Shown piece by piece: positions 43,742 through 53,157 of a DNA stretch of 64,000 nt. The stretch is from the NCBI RefSeq assembly GCF_015234275.1, contig NZ_JADGII010000007.1; one strand, 5' to 3'. A program made the translations under genes and the position numbers. Source of the DNA: Prosthecochloris ethylica. Lineage in GTDB: Bacteria > Bacteroidota > Chlorobiia > Chlorobiales > Chlorobiaceae. Numbering within the stretch: position 1 is the first letter of the stretch; each line of letters begins with the position of its first letter. The notes under the pieces are model-generated. The model was given only the letters and a program-made list of their open reading frames with translations, did no database searches and was not told the origin of the DNA.

Positions 43742-44470
43742 TTACCGCTTTTCCTGTATTCCGCCGTCAGCATGGCGCCGGGACAGAGCGGCTTTTTTGA
43801 GCTGTGTTATATGCCAGGTGATATCGATGTCTTTCGGACACGCCTCGACACAATTGTAGACGGTATAGCACTGCCAGAGCCCGTTGCCGGAGCCGATGCG
43901 CTGCAACCGTTCCTCTGTGGCTGTGTCCCTGGAATCGAAAATGAAACGGTAGGCTTTCAGGAGTGCGGCCGGCCCGAGATAGTCATGGTTTGCCCATGAC
44001 GTGGGGCAGGCATGTGTGCAAGCACCGCACATGATGCATTTCGTGGATTCCTCGATTTTCTCATGCTCATCAGGCGTCTGCAGCCGTTCCCTGTCCGGTG
44101 CCGGTTCACTGGCCTGCAGCCATGGCATGACGGCCTGGTATTTCGACCAGAAACGGTCTGTATCGATGATCAGGTCGCGCTGTACCATCGCTCCCGGTAA
44201 CGGTTCAACGGTGAGATTTTTACCCGTGATGTCTCTCATCAGCGTGGAGCAGGCGAGCCGGTTTTCGCCATTGATCATCATGGCATCACTTCCGCACACT
44301 CCGTGTCCGCAGGATTTTCTGAGGGCGAGCGTGGGATCCTGTTCTGACTGTATCTTCAGGAGGACATCGAGCACCCTTTCATGGCCTGAAGCCTCGACCC
44401 TGTAGGTCTGACGCCAGGGACGGGGCTTCAGTTCCGGATGGTAACGAAGAATTCTTACCGTGTACTCCAT
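43742..44470 (-). CDS. SdhB/FrdB-type iron-sulfur protein
   Basis: A 242-residue protein with all three cluster sites of a succinate dehydrogenase/fumarate reductase iron-sulfur subunit. The [2Fe-2S] site has C54, C59 and C74, with Asp at 62 as in E. coli SdhB. The [4Fe-4S]/[3Fe-4S] sites are CIMCGACTHACPT and CYTVYNCVEACPKDI. The start at 44470 is 4 bases after the stop of the chlorosome gene; a TTG at 44485 is possible. No sdhA or sdhC lies nearby. Its gene is instead coupled to a chlorosome [2Fe-2S] gene. It may be a normal subunit encoded apart from its partners or a dedicated electron carrier for the chlorosome. Confidence 0.85.
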   Translation of the reverse strand: MEYTVRILRYHPELKPRPWRQTYRVEASGHERVLDVLLKIQSEQDPTLALRKSCGHGVCGSDAMMINGENRLACSTLMRDITGKNLTVEPLPGAMVQRDLIIDTDRFWSKYQAVMPWLQASEPAPDRERLQTPDEHEKIEESTKCIMCGACTHACPTSWANHDYLGPAALLKAYRFIFDSRDTATEERLQRIGSGNGLWQCYTVYNCVEACPKDIDITWHITQLKKAALSRRHADGGIQEKR

Positions 44471-44474
44471 TCCC

Positions 44475-45161
44475 TTATCTGACAACCTTTGCCGTTATCT
44501 GAACACGTTCCAGTTCCGGTTCTCCGCCGCCATGTGTACGGCAGGTTGCGCCCGGCAGGTGGAGTTGCCCTCCGGAGATTCTGCAGAGTGTATCGGAGGC
44601 AGCGTCGAACACACCTTTCGCCCCTCCTGAGATCATCGATGCAGGGCCCTGGAGAAATGCGAAGTTGTCGAGAACGGTAGAGCCGGCAAGTGTGGCGGCT
44701 GGTCCGATTCCGCTGGCTATGTTCTGCAGGGACTGGACCGGGTTGAGTTTTCCTTCACGTACCCTGTCGACAATGTTACCGGCACCTGATGGAAGCTGGT
44801 TGGTGACATTGTAGCCGATGGTCTGCGCATAGGTGATGAAATCCCTGACGTTGAGCCCCACGACGACCCGCCTGAGATGTTCCGCACGAGAGAGTACACG
44901 TATCTGGCCTTCCCCCGTAATCCGTGTCTGGCATGCGAGCCTGCCACCTGATTCTGCAAGTTTATCGGATATAAAGGCTTTTTCTACCGATGTGGCAGCG
45001 GAAAGATGCTCCATTCCTTCTTCGACATACACGAAACAGCTCTGGCATATGCCGCTTCCACCGCAGATATAACCGATATGACAATTGTTGCGTTTTGCTA
45101 CATCGAGCAACTGGTCGCCTTTTTCCGCCTTGCAGGCCTTGTCGTTAATGTAGATAATCAT
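44475..45161 (-). CDS. Chlorosome envelope [2Fe-2S] protein, CsmI/CsmJ/CsmX family
   Basis: A 228-residue protein. An N-terminal adrenodoxin-type ferredoxin domain (about 1-95) has cluster cysteines C33, C39, C42 and C77 (YICGGSGICQSC and RLACQT). A C-terminal part (about 95-228) is Gly/Ala-rich and amphipathic, as in chlorosome envelope proteins. CsmI, CsmJ and CsmX share this design and are thought to quench or activate energy transfer in BChl c chlorosomes by redox state. I cannot tell which of the three this is. It is coupled to the SdhB-like gene downstream. Confidence 0.85.
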   Translation of the reverse strand: MIIYINDKACKAEKGDQLLDVAKRNNCHIGYICGGSGICQSCFVYVEEGMEHLSAATSVEKAFISDKLAESGGRLACQTRITGEGQIRVLSRAEHLRRVVVGLNVRDFITYAQTIGYNVTNQLPSGAGNIVDRVREGKLNPVQSLQNIASGIGPAATLAGSTVLDNFAFLQGPASMISGGAKGVFDAASDTLCRISGGQLHLPGATCRTHGGGEPELERVQITAKVVR

Positions 45162-45258
45162 GTTTTCCGCTTTAGCTGTTCATGTGAAATGCATCATTCT
45201 ACAGGAGCAATATACGTAATTTTGAGCAAGGCGTAGAGATTGTTTACATCACCTCAAC

Positions 45259-45292
45259 CAAAAGCTCCGGTATCAGTTTACCGGAGCTTTTT
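45259..45292. terminator. Bidirectional terminator after the second chlorosome gene
   Basis: AAAGCTCCGGTA and TACCGGAGCTTT pair over 11-12 bases, with T tracts on both sides. The stem includes the last codons and stop of the gene ending at 45273, so the terminator is partly inside the coding region. Confidence 0.82.
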
Positions 45293-45920
45293 CTGGGATT
45301 TTAAGTTCTTCCGGAAGTTTCCTGGAGTGGGCAGGGCATGTGGCTGTTTCGGCTTTTGTTTCATGTTTACCCTTCTCTCCGACATATTCCCTGGTAAATG
45401 TGGTTGCGTGATCTTGTGGTCCCCATCCGTACTGAAGTGTTCTGACTGTCAGGGCAACCGCGTCACCCGCCGCCTTGATGACATCTGTCACCAGCTCCAG
45501 CGGGTTGAACTTTCCTTCCGCGAACCTCCGTGCCTGCATGGCGATCGTGTCAGGGATTTTGACCAGTGCCTCCCATCCCATCCGTGCCTGGTAGCCGACA
45601 ATATCCTGAGGCCGTTGTTCAACCATTCTCTTGACCTCTTCGACCGTTGTCAGCAATTCGACTGTTCCCGGTTTATCGAGCGTGGTCAGGCAAGCAACCC
45701 GTATGCCATCTGCGATGAGGTTATCGGACAGAAGAGCATTTTCCCGTTCAGTGATCGGCGAGAGAAGATCCATGCCTTTGATCACTTTCACGTAGCATGT
45801 CTGGCATATGCCGTTTCCTCCACAGAAGTAACCGATGTGTGTATGGTTCTTTCTCGCGATATCTATGAGGCGCTCGCCTGTTGCCGCCTCGTAGGTCCTG
45901 TTGTTGATATATATATTCAT
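45273..45920 (-). CDS. Chlorosome envelope [2Fe-2S] protein, CsmI/CsmJ/CsmX family (second copy)
   Basis: A 215-residue protein. The start MNIYINNRTYEAATG at 45920 aligns with the start of the neighbouring paralogue. Cluster cysteines C33, C39, C42 and C77 are at exactly the same positions as in 44475-45161, showing paralogy. The C-terminal part has an amphipathic stretch, then a hydrophilic Lys/Glu/Pro-rich tail (GKHETKAETATCPAHSRKLPEELKIPEKAPVN). Chlorosome envelope location is inferred from the family. It has its own terminator, so it is transcribed apart from the other csm gene. The exact Csm letter is not assigned. Confidence 0.85.
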   Translation of the reverse strand: MNIYINNRTYEAATGERLIDIARKNHTHIGYFCGGNGICQTCYVKVIKGMDLLSPITERENALLSDNLIADGIRVACLTTLDKPGTVELLTTVEEVKRMVEQRPQDIVGYQARMGWEALVKIPDTIAMQARRFAEGKFNPLELVTDVIKAAGDAVALTVRTLQYGWGPQDHATTFTREYVGEKGKHETKAETATCPAHSRKLPEELKIPEKAPVN

Positions 45921-46055
45921 GATAGTATGTTTACATGTTTTTGCGGTCACACTTTTCTTCTATCATTAACAATCGTGCAGCCGGGATAGTTGCTTAAATC
46001 GGATAATTTATGTCTTGTTTTGGCGAGCATTGCCCGGCAGCGGGGGCAGGAAGGT

Positions 46056-49000
46056 TCAGCTTTCTGCCTGCTCGGCCGGAACGTTGAGTTTTTCGATCAG
46101 CAGGGTATACTCTTCGAGGAGTGGCAGAGGAGAAGAAGGGGTATCATCAGGATGGTGCAGCACCAGCCTCATTTTCCTGCCCTGCTTGAACTGCGGGCGG
46201 TATTTCTGCATCCAGGGTGCCTGGACGGAGCCGACAAGGTTCCGGAAAAATTCGCCTGAATAGAAGAGTTCGTTCTCCTGGTCAGGCAGTGTCAGGGTTG
46301 TGCTGTCACGCTGAATGTCGATTTTCGCCAGGGAGGCCCCTGTACATACGGCTTTGAAGGAGGCAAGGGCCAGCAGATGCCGTACTTCGTCGGGGAGCTG
46401 GCCGAAGCGGTCCTGAAGCTCGCTGGTGATGTTGTCGAGCGCTTTCTGGTCGGCAGCCCGTGATACCCGGTCGTAAAAGCGAAAGCGTTCCTGTGCCGAT
46501 GTAACGTAATGATCAGGAATCAGGGCGTCAAAAAAGAAGTTCAGGTCACAGCTGCGGTTGTCGGGTGTATGTGTTTCGGTATCAAACAGGTCGCTGAATT
46601 CCCCTGTTTTCAGTTCCGCGACGGCTTCCTCGAGCAGTTTCTGGTACAGGTCGAAACCGAGTTCATGAATGGCCCCGGACTGTTCCGCTCCGAGCAGGTT
46701 GCCTGCACCGCGGATATCGAGGTCACGCATGGCGATACTGAACCCGGAGCCGAGCTCGGTGAAGCTTTCGATGACGGCAAGCCGCTGCAGCGCATCCTGC
46801 TTGAGGGTGTGCAGAGGGGGCGTGATGAGGTAGCTGTAAGCTTTCCTGTCGCTTCGGCCTACCCTTCCTCGGAGCTGATAGAGATCCGAGAGGCCGAACA
46901 TATCGGCACGGTTGATAATAATCGTGTTGGCGTTGGAGATGTCGAGGCCCGAGCCGATGATTGATGTGGAAATCAGGACATCGAGTTCATGGTTCATGAA
47001 ATCCATCATGATGGTTTCCAGTTCCGCCGAAGGCATCTGCCCGTGGGCATAGGCCATGCGCGCACCGGGGACGAGGCTTTTGAGGGTTGCCATAATCTCT
47101 TCGAGACCGGATATCCTGTTGTGCAGCACGAACACCTGGCCTGAGCGGTTGATTTCGCTCTGGATGGCTGATTGCAGGAGTTCGTGGTCGAAACCGGTGA
47201 TGACGGTTTCCACCGGCTGGCGGTTTTTCGGCGGGGTCGAGACGATCGAGAGGTCCCTGGCGCCGAGCATGGAGAATTGCAGGGTTCGCGGGATCGGAGT
47301 GGCTGACATGGTTAACGTGTCGACCCCGGGAAAGCTCTGGCGCAGCTTTTCCTTGACAGCGACTCCGAAGTGCTGCTCCTCGTCGATGACCAGCAGCCCG
47401 AGGTCCTGAAATACGACATCTTTCGATACCAGCCGGTGCGTGCCGATAACGATGTCGATCAGTCCGAGCGACAGGTCGCGTACAATTTTCTGCTGTTCCT
47501 TTCGGCTGACGAATCGGCTGAGCACGGCGATATTGATCGGGAAGTTGGCAAATCTCCGGGCAAAGGTCTCTCCGTGCTGATGGGCGAGGATTGTGGTCGG
47601 GGTGAGAATGGCAACCTGTTTTTTTGACTCGATGGCCTTGAATGCCGCCCGCATGGCAATTTCCGTTTTACCGAACCCTGCATCCCCGCAGATCAGCCGG
47701 TCCATGGGGCTGGAGGCCTGCATGTCTTTCTTGACGTCCTCGATGGCTTTCAGCTGATCGGGGGTTTCATCGAAAATAAACGACGCTTCAAACTCCCGCT
47801 GGAAAATGGAGTCTTCTCCGAATGCGAATCCGGGGGTCATCTTTCGCTTGGCATAGAGCTTGATAAGTTTCGATGCGATATCCTTGAGCCGCTTTTTGAC
47901 CTTGTCTTTCTTCGTCTTCCATTTTGTGCTCCCAAGACGTGACAGGCCGGGGGCCGAGCCTTCGGAGGCGCTGTATTTCGACAGAAGGCGGATATTCTGC
48001 ACATTGACGTAGAGCTGGTCGCCGCGGTCGTATTCGATCAGGACGCACTCCTGTTCGGAATCTCCTGCCTGAATGGTTTCCAGGGCCTTGAAAATGCCGA
48101 CGCCGTAATCTTCGTGGACGATGTAATCCCCAACCTTGAGCCGCTGCAGCTCCTTGAGAGAGATACCTTTGAGCGCTTTTCTGCGATGCTGGCGGTGGGT
48201 GTGCAGCTTGCCGAAAATATCAGATTCGGAATAGACGTCGCAGCCGTGGAAACGAAAGCCGGTATGCAGGTTGGCTGCAATCCAGTTGATGTCGATGTCA
48301 GCGACAGGCGTCTCTCCGGTTGTTTCTTCAGCAATGAATTCGGCGAGTTCCTCGATCTCTTTTTTCGAGCTTCCGGCAAAAATGGTTTGAAGTTCGAGGT
48401 TTTTCTGGCTGGAAAGTTCCTGTGCAAACAGCGTGAAGTTTGCATTGAGCCTGCTTTGCGGCGAGGAGCCGAAATTCAGTTGCTGTTCTTCGAGGCGATT
48501 GAGGCGCAGAGTGCAGCAGGGCTCGAGTTTCTGTTCGAGTTCGCTATGGTTTTCAAGAGCCGTAAATCCTGTTTCGTCATCGATGAACACCAGGCTTTGC
48601 GGCGGGAGGTAGTCCGGCAGCGTGTACGTCTTCGCATTGGTGTCTCGTTCCGATTCGTCGAGAAAGTTGCCTGTCAGTTCGACGGAGGGGAGGTTTTTTT
48701 TCGACAGCTGGCTGTTGAGGTCGAATGTGCGGATGGAGGTGACGGTGTCTCCGAAAAATTCGAGCCGGACCGGCTGGCGTGAGCCAAACGGAAAAATATC
48801 GATAATCGATCCGCGCGTGGAGAATTCCCCTTCATTGTCGATGAACTCCTTTCGTGTGTAGCTGTTGTCGTTCAGGAACGCGATGAGCGTATCGTAGCCA
48901 GCTTCAGCCCCGGTTTCAAGAGTACAGATCCTGTTTTTCGACGTTGACGGGGCCCTGAGCGGAATGGACAGGTCGCTGTATTCAGCAAGAATGATGCAGG

Positions 49001-49349
49001 GCTCGTTTTTCCAGAGGACGCTGAGCGCGGCTGAAAACTCGTCCGCTGCCGTGAAGTATCGGCCGTTGGCAGGCAGAAGAGACAGGTCGTTGTCGTACAG
49101 GTCGAAGAGGTCGGGGGAACAGATGACCAGGACCGGGTGCTGCTGGCGCTTGCTGAGCGCTGACACCACGAGCGAAGGAAGTGAACCGTGCAGCCCGCAA
49201 AGAGTGAGGCTGCCGCGAGGGTCGGCGTCCATACGGGTGCAGAGGTCCTGGAATTGCGGCGATGATGTCACCATGTTCTCGAGGAAGGAGATGTTTCGCC
49301 TGGTGACGGATGTGTGCGAATCTGTATTTTGTTTTCCTGCTGTTTTCAT
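46056..49349 (-). CDS. mfd: Transcription-repair coupling factor Mfd
   Basis: A 1097-residue protein. The start at 49349 (MKTAGKQNTDSHTSVTRR) avoids overlap with the divergent ABC transporter gene. The N-terminal UvrB-like domains (about 20-390) include FSTRGSIIDIFPFGS. The RNA polymerase interaction domain has LQRLKVGDYIVHEDYGVGIFKALE (about 405-430). The translocase has Walker A CGDAGFGKTEIAMRAAF (about 560), DEEQHFGV and QLRGRVGRSDRKAYSYL. A C-terminal TRCF domain ends the protein. It removes stalled RNA polymerase and recruits UvrA. Length is slightly below the E. coli protein. Confidence 0.96.
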   Translation of the reverse strand: MKTAGKQNTDSHTSVTRRNISFLENMVTSSPQFQDLCTRMDADPRGSLTLCGLHGSLPSLVVSALSKRQQHPVLVICSPDLFDLYDNDLSLLPANGRYFTAADEFSAALSVLWKNEPCIILAEYSDLSIPLRAPSTSKNRICTLETGAEAGYDTLIAFLNDNSYTRKEFIDNEGEFSTRGSIIDIFPFGSRQPVRLEFFGDTVTSIRTFDLNSQLSKKNLPSVELTGNFLDESERDTNAKTYTLPDYLPPQSLVFIDDETGFTALENHSELEQKLEPCCTLRLNRLEEQQLNFGSSPQSRLNANFTLFAQELSSQKNLELQTIFAGSSKKEIEELAEFIAEETTGETPVADIDINWIAANLHTGFRFHGCDVYSESDIFGKLHTHRQHRRKALKGISLKELQRLKVGDYIVHEDYGVGIFKALETIQAGDSEQECVLIEYDRGDQLYVNVQNIRLLSKYSASEGSAPGLSRLGSTKWKTKKDKVKKRLKDIASKLIKLYAKRKMTPGFAFGEDSIFQREFEASFIFDETPDQLKAIEDVKKDMQASSPMDRLICGDAGFGKTEIAMRAAFKAIESKKQVAILTPTTILAHQHGETFARRFANFPINIAVLSRFVSRKEQQKIVRDLSLGLIDIVIGTHRLVSKDVVFQDLGLLVIDEEQHFGVAVKEKLRQSFPGVDTLTMSATPIPRTLQFSMLGARDLSIVSTPPKNRQPVETVITGFDHELLQSAIQSEINRSGQVFVLHNRISGLEEIMATLKSLVPGARMAYAHGQMPSAELETIMMDFMNHELDVLISTSIIGSGLDISNANTIIINRADMFGLSDLYQLRGRVGRSDRKAYSYLITPPLHTLKQDALQRLAVIESFTELGSGFSIAMRDLDIRGAGNLLGAEQSGAIHELGFDLYQKLLEEAVAELKTGEFSDLFDTETHTPDNRSCDLNFFFDALIPDHYVTSAQERFRFYDRVSRAADQKALDNITSELQDRFGQLPDEVRHLLALASFKAVCTGASLAKIDIQRDSTTLTLPDQENELFYSGEFFRNLVGSVQAPWMQKYRPQFKQGRKMRLVLHHPDDTPSSPLPLLEEYTLLIEKLNVPAEQAES

Positions 49350-49451
49350 AAGTAACGCGCAAAACCTATTTTCATGGCAGGGCAGCCTGTCTGTCGCGAT
49401 GGCGGGCGTGCCGGTAACTATGATGGGCCAGTGGCTGGTTGACGATACATA

Positions 49452-50420
49452 ATGCAAAATATCCTCGAAGTAAAAAATCTCAAGACCTGGTATTCAACCG
49501 ACGCTGGGGTTGCGCGTGCGGTTGACGGGGTCAGTTTTTCGCTGCCGGCTAACCGGACCCTCGGTATTGTCGGGGAGTCGGGGTGCGGAAAATCCGTGAC
49601 GGCGCTCTCCATTATGCGGCTCGTGCCCGTCCCGCCGGGATATTTTGCGGGAGGGGAGATTCTCTGGAAAGGGCGCGATCTGCTGAAACTGGACGAGTCG
49701 TCCATGCGAAAGCTCAGAGGCAGGGAGATCGCCATGATTTTTCAGGAGCCGATGACCTCTCTCAACCCTGTCTATACCTGCGGTGACCAGATTATGGAAC
49801 AGCTGATGCTTCACGAGGGGATGAACCGCAAAGAAGCGCGTCACCGGGCAGCGGAACTGCTTGGTATGGTGGGGATAGCCAATCCCGCCGAACGTGTCGA
49901 TGCCTATCCCCATGAACTTTCAGGCGGTATGCGTCAGCGGGTGATGATTGCCATGGCGCTTTCCTGCAATCCGTCCCTCCTCATTGCCGATGAACCTACG
50001 ACGGCTTTGGATGTTACGGTACAGGCCCAGATCCTGGACCTGATCGGGGAACTGCAGGCCCGGACCGGTATGAGTGTGATTCTGATCACCCACGATTTCG
50101 GGGTCGTTGCCGGCCTGTGTGAGGATGTGCTGGTGATGTATGCATCGAAAGTGGTCGAGAGCGGCAGTGTGCGACAGATTTTCTCCAATCCTCTTCACCC
50201 CTATACCCGCGGCCTGCTGAAATCCATTCCGCGGATCGGGAAGCGTGATGAGCGGCTCCACGTCATCGAAGGCAATGTGCCAAGCGTGACGAACCTTCCT
50301 GATGGCTGCCGTTTTGCCAATCGCTGTTCGCTCGCCGATGAGCGCTGCCGGGCACGTGAACCTGAACTGAAAAGCTACGAATCGGGTCATCAGGCGGCCT
50401 GCTGGAAAGCTGATGGGTGA
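49452..50420 (+). CDS. OppD/DppD-type ABC transporter ATP-binding protein
   Basis: A 322-residue nucleotide-binding protein. Walker A GESGCGKS (about 40), Q-loop FQEPMTSLNPV, signature LSGGMRQR, Walker B LLIADEPTTALD and H-loop LITHDFG. The C-terminal oligopeptide extension HPYTRGLLKSIPRIG, then GCRFANRCSLADERCRAREPEL with four cysteines, is typical of OppD/DppD. These energise peptide or nickel uptake. No permease or OppF is adjacent in the window, so its partners lie elsewhere. The divergent gene is mfd. Confidence 0.9.
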   Translation: MQNILEVKNLKTWYSTDAGVARAVDGVSFSLPANRTLGIVGESGCGKSVTALSIMRLVPVPPGYFAGGEILWKGRDLLKLDESSMRKLRGREIAMIFQEPMTSLNPVYTCGDQIMEQLMLHEGMNRKEARHRAAELLGMVGIANPAERVDAYPHELSGGMRQRVMIAMALSCNPSLLIADEPTTALDVTVQAQILDLIGELQARTGMSVILITHDFGVVAGLCEDVLVMYASKVVESGSVRQIFSNPLHPYTRGLLKSIPRIGKRDERLHVIEGNVPSVTNLPDGCRFANRCSLADERCRAREPELKSYESGHQAACWKADG

Positions 50421-50593
50421 GGTTTAACAAACATGTAACACTATTTGAGCGGTTCCCGGCACTGATACCGGTGCAGGGTTTTCTGAAATTGCCGCTTCGG
50501 GCATATATTCCAGAAAAATCTGTTATCATCGTTGCGCTGTTCAGGCTGGCTGACAGGTGCGGCTGCACAGTTGACGTTACCAGGAAATGCACT

Positions 50594-51304
50594 ATGTCGG
50601 AACCTTTTATTCTGGTTGTCGAGGATGACCACAACCTCGCCAAGCTGCTTCAGTATAACCTCGAGAAAGCCGGCTACCGGTGCGAACATACGGTTTCAGG
50701 AGAGGAAGCGCTGGAGTTGATTTCCCGCAGGAGTGTCGATCTCTTGCTGCTCGATATCATGCTTCCCGGTATGGATGGTTTTGAGGTCTGTCGCAAGATC
50801 CGGCAGCATCAGCTGCACAAGGAACTGCCGATTGTCATGCTGACCGCGAAAGGAGAGGAGATCGACAAGGTCCTCGGATTCGAGCTCGGTATCGACGATT
50901 ACGTGGTCAAACCATTCAGTCCGCGTGAACTGAACCTCAGGATCCGTGCTATTCTCAAGCGGGACCGGCGTTCCAGACGAGACATTCAGGAGGTCATGAC
51001 CTGTAACGGCCTCAAGGTCGATATTTCACGCCACCGGGTGACGCTCGATGACAGGGAGCTGACGCTTACCCTGATGGAGTTCAAGCTGCTTGTCGTGCTG
51101 CTGCGGCGCCGGGGGCAGGCACAGTCGCGTGAAACCCTCCTGAGCGATGTCTGGGACGTCGACAAGAACATCAATACGCGCACGATCGATACCCATATTA
51201 CCCGGCTTCGCGAAAAACTCGGCGAGACCGGAAAACTGATCAAGACTGTCCGCGGTCTCGGCTACAAGCTGGAAGCCTCGGGAGAGTGCCTGGATGAAAA
51301 GTAG
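50594..51304 (+). CDS. PhoB-type OmpR-family response regulator
   Basis: A 236-residue regulator. The start MSEPFILVVEDDHNLAKLL at 50594 has AGGAA eight bases upstream. The receiver domain has D54 (LLLLDIMLPGMDGFEV) and YVVKPFSPREL. The C-terminal winged helix has LTLMEFKLLVVLL, then NTRTIDTHITRLREKLGE and IKTVRGLGYKLE. It overlaps the kinase gene by 11 bases. The pair resembles PhoB/PhoR, but no pst or phoU gene is here to show a phosphate signal. Confidence 0.9.
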   Translation: MSEPFILVVEDDHNLAKLLQYNLEKAGYRCEHTVSGEEALELISRRSVDLLLLDIMLPGMDGFEVCRKIRQHQLHKELPIVMLTAKGEEIDKVLGFELGIDDYVVKPFSPRELNLRIRAILKRDRRSRRDIQEVMTCNGLKVDISRHRVTLDDRELTLTLMEFKLLVVLLRRRGQAQSRETLLSDVWDVDKNINTRTIDTHITRLREKLGETGKLIKTVRGLGYKLEASGECLDEK

Positions 51305-53090
51305 TGTTTCCTTTCGGCTCGGTCTGGTCTTCGGCGTCGTTATTTTTTTTACCGTCGCCATCAGTTACGTCTACCTTGGCGGTCAGTTGCGGACGCTGTT
51401 TTACGACGGCATCAAGAACGAGATCTACAAAGAACTCGAGCTGAACCGCCAGTTGCTCGATACCCGGCCTGAAGACTGGTCGGATATTCGTCAATCCGAT
51501 CAGTGGGCGGATGACGTGGGTGCTGCCCTCGAGGTCCGCGTTACCCTGATTTCGCTGTCCGGCGAAGTGATTGGTGACTCCTACATCGGTGCCGACCGCC
51601 TTTCTATTGTCGAGAATCATATCCGGCGACCCGAGGTGCAGGGTGCGCTGACCTCGGGTTTCGGGGAGAGCACACGTTTCAGTGAAACCATTGGCGAGCA
51701 GATGCTGTATGTCGCTGTTCCGCTTGGAACCAAAGAGCCGTATGCTGTGCTGAGGTTTGCCAAGCCGTTGCATGATATCAGGCTTCTGGAAGCGGAACTG
51801 CGTAAGGGGATCGAAGGCGCGCTCTTCTGGTCTCTTCTGCTTTCCCTCGTGTTCGGGGCCATGACGGCTTTTCTGCTTGCCGGTCCGTTGCGCCGGATTG
51901 CCGCTGCGGCAGATCATTTTGTGCACGGGGATTTCAGTGCGCGCCTCAATATCCGGCGCAATGATGAAATCGGCCAGCTTGCGCGTGCGTTCAACTTCAT
52001 GTCGGAAGAGATGAAGCGCATGAACCAGCAGGAAGAGTGGTTCAAGGCGGTGTTTTCCAGTATCAGGGAAGCGATCATTGTGACCAACCCCCGAGGCGGA
52101 ATTGTACTTGCCAACCCTGCCGCCTGCCGCCTGTTCGGCCTCGAGCCGGGTGATGTGCGCCCTGAACGACCGGGGCGGCGACTGACCAATCCACAACTGC
52201 AGGAGTTGTTCGAACGCGTGAACCGTTCGAATGCTCCGGTGATCAAGGAGGAGATGCAGGTGATGACCGAGCGGGGTGAACGGGTGCTGAAAACGAGCGC
52301 CGTGCCGGTCATCAAGGACGGCTATTCGGAAGGAACGGTTTTTGTTCTCAATGACATCACCCGCCTCAGGACCCTCGAGCGGATCAGGCGTGATTTTGTG
52401 TCGAGTGTGTCTCATGAGCTGCGCACCCCGCTCACCAGTATCAGGGGCTATACCGAGACCCTGCTCGAGGGGGCGATCGACGATCGTGAGCATGCGATGC
52501 ATTTTCTTTCGATCATTCACAAGGAGAGCGAACAGCTGACGGCGTTGATCAATGACGTGCTCGATCTCTCGCGCATCGAGTCGGGTCGTATCGAGTACCG
52601 GTTCGAGCCGCTGGGTGTCGGTGATGTGGTGCACGCCACGGTGAAACTGTTCAGGACGGCGCTTGACAAGAAACAGATCGAGCTCGATCTCCGTATTCCG
52701 GACAATCTTGCAAAGGTGTTTGCTGACAGGAACTATCTTGAAATCGTCGTGCGCAACTTGCTGGACAATGCCATCAAGTACGTTACCGATACCAATGGCC
52801 GGATCAGGATAACCGCCTACGCTGCGGGGGATATGGTGAAACTGGAAGTCGAGGATAACGGCGCCGGGATTCCCCGCAAGGACCTCGACCGGATTTTCGA
52901 GCGGTTCTATCGGGTGGACAAAGCGCGTTCCCGCGATATGGGGGGGACCGGGCTGGGACTTTCCATTGTCAAGCATATCGTGCTTGCCCACAAAGGAAAC
53001 GTCGAGGTCCGTTCGCGGCTGAACCTGGGTTCCACCTTTACCGTATCGCTGCCGGCAGCTTCGGGTGACCAGCTGAAACAGGGGGCTTGA
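51294..53090 (+). CDS. PhoR-like membrane histidine kinase
   Basis: A 598-residue kinase. Transmembrane helices at about 8-28 and 178-200 bracket a periplasmic domain of about 150 residues. A HAMP domain (about 200-252), a PAS domain (about 262-365), HisKA with the phospho-histidine at about 373 (SSVSHELRTPLTSI) and a HATPase (N box LLDNAIKYV, G1 VEDNGAGIP, G2 GGTGLGLSIVKH) follow. The periplasmic part suggests an extracellular signal. It is co-transcribed with the response regulator, overlapping it by 11 bases. Confidence 0.93.
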   Translation: MKSSVSFRLGLVFGVVIFFTVAISYVYLGGQLRTLFYDGIKNEIYKELELNRQLLDTRPEDWSDIRQSDQWADDVGAALEVRVTLISLSGEVIGDSYIGADRLSIVENHIRRPEVQGALTSGFGESTRFSETIGEQMLYVAVPLGTKEPYAVLRFAKPLHDIRLLEAELRKGIEGALFWSLLLSLVFGAMTAFLLAGPLRRIAAAADHFVHGDFSARLNIRRNDEIGQLARAFNFMSEEMKRMNQQEEWFKAVFSSIREAIIVTNPRGGIVLANPAACRLFGLEPGDVRPERPGRRLTNPQLQELFERVNRSNAPVIKEEMQVMTERGERVLKTSAVPVIKDGYSEGTVFVLNDITRLRTLERIRRDFVSSVSHELRTPLTSIRGYTETLLEGAIDDREHAMHFLSIIHKESEQLTALINDVLDLSRIESGRIEYRFEPLGVGDVVHATVKLFRTALDKKQIELDLRIPDNLAKVFADRNYLEIVVRNLLDNAIKYVTDTNGRIRITAYAAGDMVKLEVEDNGAGIPRKDLDRIFERFYRVDKARSRDMGGTGLGLSIVKHIVLAHKGNVEVRSRLNLGSTFTVSLPAASGDQLKQGA

Positions 53091-53157
53091 TTTGTAGTGA
53101 GAGGAACTGCACCTTACAGGTGAACACGAGATACTGCTAACAGAGACGTTATTCTCC

